Part shown: positions 58,551 to 64,000 of the stretch, piece by piece
Layout of the letters: each line of letters opens with the position of its first letter
Numbering within the stretch: the first letter of the stretch is position 1
NCBI GenBank assembly: GCA_022606135.1
Contig: JABYQN010000009.1
Coordinates: forward strand, 2,319,001-2,383,000
DNA length: 64,000 nucleotides
Direction of reading: 5' to 3'
Origin: Fomes fomentarius
Taxonomy: Eukaryota; Basidiomycota; Agaricomycetes; Polyporales; Polyporaceae
The notes under the pieces: model-generated
Databases searched by the model: none
The model's input: only the letters and a program-made list of their open reading frames with translations
What the model was told of the DNA's origin: nothing
Made by a program: the position numbers and the translations under genes

Positions 58551-61500
58551 ATGCCTGCCCGAACACCTGCTCCGTTTGACCTTGAGTCGCTAAACACAGC
58601 CCTACCCAAGATATTTGACCAGGCTCAGAACACCGCCGCCAACCACCAAAAGAACTTTATCGCGCTCTACAGACTCCAGTCAGATGCCGCCGCTATCACG
58701 CAGTCTGTGCAGAATGGAAAGGGCTCGAAGCTTACTGGCGAGAAGGCCTTTGAGGGCGCATTTCAGGACATGGTACTCCGCGTCCTACCTATCAAGAAGG
58801 GAACATCTGTCGCCGACAGGAGCATCAAGTTCATGGCGGGATATGCCAAGTTCATCACTGAGAAAAGTGCGCTCTCCTTCACTTATCCTTTGACCCTGAC
58901 CAGACGCGTGTGGTAGACCTGCAAGAGCGACAGAAAGACGGTGTAGACGAAGACGACGATACGACCACTGAGCGCTTTCTCTCCCACCTGCTCCGCTTTC
59001 TCCTCGACGGTTGCGTCGCCAAGGACAAGATCGTCCGCTTCCGCGTCTGCCAATGTATAGCGGACACGATAAACTACTTTGGGTCTATTGAGTACGTCCC
59101 TCTGTTCACCCTCCGTAACTCCTCTGACATCGTCTAGCGAGGACCTCTACGCGCACCTGCGCACCACCCTATTAGAGCGTCTGCGCGACAAGGAAGCCAA
59201 CATCCGCGCCCAGGCTGCAATCGCTCTATCCAAACTTTCCTTTACCGAAGATCCCAGCGAGGTAGATGACGATGAGACCACCATCCTCGCTGCAGTTCTG
59301 GATGCTATGGCTTATGACCCATCTCCGTGAGTACCCTGCTTGCTCGTTTCCGTCCATCCTGTCGCAGACTCGCGGATCGATTCCATCCGCTACTGCGCTC
59401 ATCTAGAGCCCCCGTCAGTCCCGTAATCGTCCATACAGACTTCCCTGCCTCGTGAGATTGTTGTGCGGTGAATCACCAGTAGTCACTGGCCCAATGTCCC
59501 ATTTGGCAGGTAGGACTGCCAGTGCAGATCGGCGAAGAGATGTTCACGCGTATTTATGGAAGTTACCATGATGGTAAACTGCTCTGCATCGCGTTCATCT
59601 GGGACGACGTAGAGACTCGATATGTGACGTCCAGCTATTGATTCGTAGCCGTCATGTCAAGTTATGGAACTGACCATCCCGTGTCAAAGTGATGTCCGGC
59701 GTGCTGTGCTCCAGAATCTACCTCTAGGACCGCAAACCCTTCTCCCTCTCCTTGAGCGCTCACGCGATGTGGATCCTAACATACGTAAGCTCGTCTACAC
59801 CTATGTCCTGGAGGAATACTGCCAGCCATCCGACCTTGGCCAAGTCGGTTTTACTCACCCTCGTGCGCTATCGATCGCTCAACGAGAGATGATTGTGCGC
59901 AACGGATTGGGCGACCGCGAGGCATCCGTCAAGACCGCCGCGGCGCAGCTCCTTGGGCAGTGGGTTGATGTCGTACGGTCCGACGGCTCGAAGAAAGAGG
60001 AAGGAGTGAAGAAGGAAGTCGGCGAGGAGACCATTGAGGACCTCGTCGCTTTCTTGAAGCTGTTCGATCTCACGGAGGGCACTGTCGCGGAAGATGCGCT
60101 GGGAAATGTCCTCAACACCCGCGTCGATATCTATGAACACCTCGAGTTCCCAGGTACGTCTGTGCGTGCCAATTTCGTGTCTTCCGATCGAGGCTCACCA
60201 GCGGCGACAGAGGATTACTGGACAACCTTCACGCCGGAGCGGGCGTTCCTCATCCGCGTCTTTGTCGACAAGTGTATCGAGAAGGACCGAACGCGTGAGA
60301 AGGCGGACGGAATACTACCTGTAACCACCGCCCTGGCGTTCCGGATTCAAGACGCGTACAATGCCCTCGCGGAGCAAATCCAGGAAGACGAGGCGCTCCT
60401 GAAGGATCCCGAGTTTCTCGAAGACGAAGAGGCGCGCGTACACCGGGAAGAAGCAAGGCTGGACATGGAGCTGACAATCGGGGAGCTCGTGCGGCTCGCG
60501 AAACACGCCGACTTCCAAGACGAGATCGGACGCCGGAAGATGTTCCAGCTTGTGCGAGGCATGCTTGCCCAGACGATCCTGCCCGAGTCTCTGATTCCCT
60601 GCGCGCTCGACGTCCTCCGCGTGCTATCGACGGACGAGAAGGACCTGATCCGGCTCGTGGTGGAGGTCGTGCATGAGCTGAGGGACCCTGCGGACGAAGA
60701 GCCTGATGGCAAGGCCGACGCTAGTGCTGACCCGGACGAAAGTATGACTGAATTTGGGAGCCCGAGGAAGGCGCCTCGTGTACCTCAGCTGCCGAAGCCG
60801 GTTGCTGAGATGACCCCAGAGGAGAGACTGAGGATGGACGAGATTGACTTGAGGTGCCTCTCGCTGTGTATCGGTATGCTTGAGCGTGTCAACGGAGTGA
60901 GTGTCTTGGATGTGAGTCAAGCTGTTCGTAGCATTGACGCTGACGGCTGTGATAGACCTTCGAGGACAACTCGACGCTGGAAGGCATCCTCGGCGAGCTG
61001 ATCATCCCTGCTGTCAAACGTCATACGATGAGCCTCCGGGAGAAGGGTCTGATCAGCTTGGGTCTGTGCTGTCTCATCGCTCGTGTGCGCAACCCCATCC
61101 ATTTGCTTGCCCCTTGCTGTACGCTGACTGCCGCAACTCGCAGCGCATGGCCCTCAGCTCCTTCCAGCTGTTCATCGGCCAAGTCGCAACCGCGCCCGAG
61201 CTCATCAAGGTCCGAGTGCTCCAGATCATGTTCGACATCCTCATGGTGCACGAGGGCGCGTTCCTCGGCGCGGACAGCGCGAACGGGCAGAAGATCATCG
61301 AGTTCCTCCTCCAGCTGCTCGAGACGGAGGAGAGCGACCGCGTGCAGGCGCTGCTGTGCATGGGGCTCGCCAAGCTCATGCTCGCGGGCATGGTCGCAGA
61401 CGAACAGGCGCTCTCGACGCTCGTCCTCATGTACATCTCGCCCGAGACGGCGAAAAACCAGGAGCTGAGGCAGTGCTTGTCGTACTTCTTCCCCGTGTAT

Positions 61501-63654
61501 TCGTATTCGACGCGGGCGAACCAGGATCGGATGCGGAAGGTGAGCATGTCTGCCCGTTTTTTTTGCGTGCTGGGAAGGGAGTACGAGCGATTGACCCGTG
61601 TGGTTGTATGTGCAGATTTTCGTGCCGCTCTTTGATCAGCTGACGAAGGCGTATCATGAATGGGATGGGGAAGATGATATGGTGATACCTACGCAGGTCG
61701 CACTCATGTTTGTCGACTGGACAGACCCGTTCCGAGCCCAGTGCGTCTCTCGTATTCACTGTATGTTTCTGAGCACCTCGATATTGACTGCATACCAGGG
61801 AGGCTACCAAAGGCCAGCGCAAGGAGCCTGAGAAGGACCCAATCCACCTCGATCTTGCGACGGACATCGTTAAAGCGCTGTTCAGCGCCGACTATGAGAG
61901 TAAGTGACACCCAATCCTAGATGCGGTCTTTTGTGCTGATGAGCTCATGTCGCATATGCGTAGAGGAAGACAGGAAGGCGCTGTGCCAGATGCTTGGCAA
62001 ACTTCAGCTGCCTGACGAGGTGGACGACGACAAAGTTCGCATCCTCAAGCTGCTCGTCATGAATCTCCGTTCTGTACGTCCTATGTTCATCACGCACAGA
62101 CCGAAGAGGCAAAAGCAAAACTGACTTGAGACTTAATTATTTTGGCTTGTCTGATCGTAGCGCCGCCCGCCCCGGGACACGAGTGCGAAGAACGCGGTTA
62201 GCAAGTTCGAGACGTCGCTATCGAAGAAGTACGAGAAGCAGCTGGAGAACTTTAGCGAGGAAGAGTTCCGCAAGCTCGAAGAACTCAAGGACCTGTTCGA
62301 GTTCCTCGACGACATTATCCCTCTGGAAGAGGACGAGGACGAGCTGCCGAGAAAGGGCAGGAAGCGGTATGTCTGCCGTTCCATCTCATCGATACCCACT
62401 CGCTCATCGCTATGTGCAGGCGTTCGATGAGTGTCGCGACGGAGACAACGACGACAAGTGCAGCGAGCTCGCTGGACCGCACCCCGTCGCCTAGGCGCAA
62501 AGGCAGAGCGAAGTACGTTTTTTACCTTGCTCAATGATTCTACCAAACTTTCTGTCTTCCACGCATGGGAGCTAACTCCCCTTACCTCCTTTTGTGTCCC
62601 AGACGGCGCCGTCTCTCGCAATCAGACGACGAGTCCGACGACGACGATAATCGCACGGTGGCTTCGAGGGCATCTCCGGACGCGACGCCCGTACCTACGC
62701 GTGCGATGCCGAAGCGGGGCGCGTGAGTGTTTCTCTCTGTGTTTCTGATCTCTTGTCTCTTGTCTATTGTCCCTTGTCCCGTCTCCCTTGTTGCGTTCCC
62801 CCCCCATCCTAAACGGGTGGTGTGTGTACGTGTATGAAGGGCGATGGGTGATGGGCGATGGGCGATGGGCGATGGACGGTGGGCGTGGGTGGCCTCGGTG
62901 CTGATGCTGACGTGATGATCTGCGTGGACAGGGCGGAGCGGTCGAAGAAGAAGATCAGCAAGGCGTTTGAGCCGATCGAGATCAGCTCGGACGACGAGGA
63001 AGAGGACGACGGTGGGGACAACGACAATGACAACGACCACGACGACAGCGACGGGGACGAATATAGGAAGCGCCGTGCTAGGCAAACGATGTCCAAGTCC
63101 AAGTCCAAGTCCAAGTCGAGGGTCGCGGAAAGTGGAGAGGAAGATGACGATGATGATGATGACGATGATGACGACGATGACGACGGTGCTACGGAGAGGG
63201 AGGAAGATAACGAGGCGACGCCGGTTGCGAAGCCCCGCGCGAACGTCGTCAAACGGTGAGATTTGAGCTCTAGTGACCCTTTAAGACCGCGCCGCGAACG
63301 ATTTGCGACGTGGATACATTGGTTCTGACTCGTGTGTTTACTTTTGGCAGAGGTCCGCCGCCGAGGGCAGCGAAGGCTAGAGCGGGACCGGGTTCGAAAC
63401 CGAAGCCTAAAGCTAAGACGAAGCCGGCTCGCGCGAAGGTACAGCCGAAGGCGGCGGCGTCTTCGAGGGCAAGGAAGGCTGTTGAGGCTGAGATCGACGA
63501 GGACATTGACGAAATGCTCGAATATAGGGTCGACGAGGAGGAGGAGGAGGAGGAGACCGACGATCCTCATGCGCATGCTGGGAATGTGACCAAGGACAGC
63601 ATCATGGACTCGTCGGAGGACGAAGAGGAGGATGAGGTCGCTAACATCCTCTAG
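58551..63654 (+). CDS. YCG1: Condensin complex subunit 3 (CAP-G / Ycg1 / Cnd3)
   Basis: This HEAT-repeat subunit binds DNA with the kleisin Brn1 in condensin. The protein starts MPARTPAPFDLESLNTALPK. HEAT landmarks include DRSIKFMAGYAKFI, DKIVRFRVCQCIADTINYFG, LLERLRDKEANIRAQAAIALSKL, the conserved DPSP|DVRRAVLQNLPL and DVDPNIRKLVYTYVLEEY; the Cnd3 C-terminal domain includes KGLISLGLCCLIAR and SSFQLFIGQVATAPELIKVR. At least fifteen exons. Fixed introns: 58867-58916, 59092-59137, 59327-59689, 60154-60210, 60897-60955, 61085-61143, 61540-61615; more follow. The C-terminal 250 residues are disordered: Lys/Ser repeats, a pure Asp run, and an acidic end SSEDEEEDEVANIL. One intron (363 bp) is far larger than the rest. 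Identification is firm; late exon borders are tentative. Confidence 0.92.
62839..62875. repeat. Octamer minisatellite in a condensin intron
   Basis: About four and a half copies of GGGCGATG (one copy reads GGGTGATG) lie in the intron between the exon ending PKRGA and the one starting AERSKKK. Confidence 0.8.
63144..63187 (+). repeat. GAT/GAC microsatellite coding for an Asp run
   Basis: About fourteen consecutive GAT or GAC codons give an uninterrupted Asp tract in the disordered tail of the condensin subunit; length is likely to vary between strains. Confidence 0.8.
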
Positions 63655-64000
63655 CCTCTGCTTAGGTTAGGTGGGGGGCTTCACATAAGTTTGTAATCTG
63701 AATATGTACAGTGCAGGGTCGCATCTATCGCTCGCTAGTTCCTATGCCATTGCTAATAGTATCGTGTTGTATTCTAGACGTCGGTTTGTGCACTGCACCT
63801 CGTTCCGTGCTGTTTTACACGCGGCTCCGTTGTGCACCCTGTCAGTGATATCGCTGGACCCGGGATGGCTGACTGTATTTCGAGACCGGTGCGCACGAAG
63901 AGTGCGGGCGGCCAGGATCGGCGCTGTCAATCGCCGGACAGCGGTGAGTAGTGAGTACCGCACCAGTGACAGTGACAGAGAGAGCTGGCGTCGAGTAGCC
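63655..64000. other. Downstream flank of the condensin gene
   Basis: 346 bp to the window end, presumably 3' UTR and spacer. No gene is supported. Confidence 0.5.

Noticed and set aside
58867..58903. A 37 bp intron in the condensin gene ending at GACCAG
   Set aside because: That acceptor breaks the frame; the next AG (58916) gives a normal 50 bp intron and restores it.
59560..59675. Possible C/D-box snoRNA in the long condensin intron
   Set aside because: C-like and D-like boxes are present, but the flanking bases do not form a terminal stem and no clear C'/D' pair or guide could be named.

Overview
The window is nuclear DNA of a filamentous basidiomycete, most likely an Agaricomycete. It is GC-rich. 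Nearly every gene is cut by short GT-AG introns (about 45-65 bp), several promoters carry TATA boxes 80-160 bp upstream of the ATG, and three genes belong to FunK1, a kinase family expanded in mushroom-forming fungi. All gene models below were spliced by eye, with reading frames checked across introns unless stated otherwise.

Layout. 1-12.2 kb is mostly conserved: the 3' end of a trypsin-like protein gene, EXO70 (exocyst, minus), the tRNA-splicing ligase TRL1 (plus), a 2.3 kb empty stretch, and an UNC93-like MFS transporter (plus). 12.27-25.27 kb is a direct tandem segmental duplication of about 6.4-6.6 kb. Unit 1 holds FunK1-A, an F-box gene and a truncated first exon of ATG14. Unit 2 holds FunK1-B, a decayed piece of the F-box gene and the promoter and first exon of the intact ATG14. 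A 1.41 kb CACTA-like transposon sits in unit 2, and unit 1 supplies its empty site. 25.2-41 kb is conserved again: ATG14, a large coiled-coil protein (minus), thymidylate synthase (minus), a cupin protein, a small secreted protein and a second F-box gene (minus).

41.3-52.1 kb is accessory. FunK1-C is intact and opposite in orientation to A and B. Next comes a large inverted repeat whose two arms each carry a secreted fungalysin (M36) metalloprotease gene with its promoter, head to head. The left copy is intact and the right copy is frameshifted. A small TMEM242-like membrane protein gene lies in the spacer. 53.5-63.7 kb holds a 1,332-residue RING-H2 protein (minus) diverging from the condensin subunit gene YCG1/CND3 (plus).

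The core genes serve ordinary cell biology (exocytosis, tRNA splicing/UPR, autophagy, dTMP synthesis, chromosome condensation). The interest lies in the two rearranged blocks, where kinase, F-box and protease genes were copied, one copy of some was broken, and a DNA transposon left a datable insertion. I see no CRISPR array, rRNA gene or intact tRNA gene.
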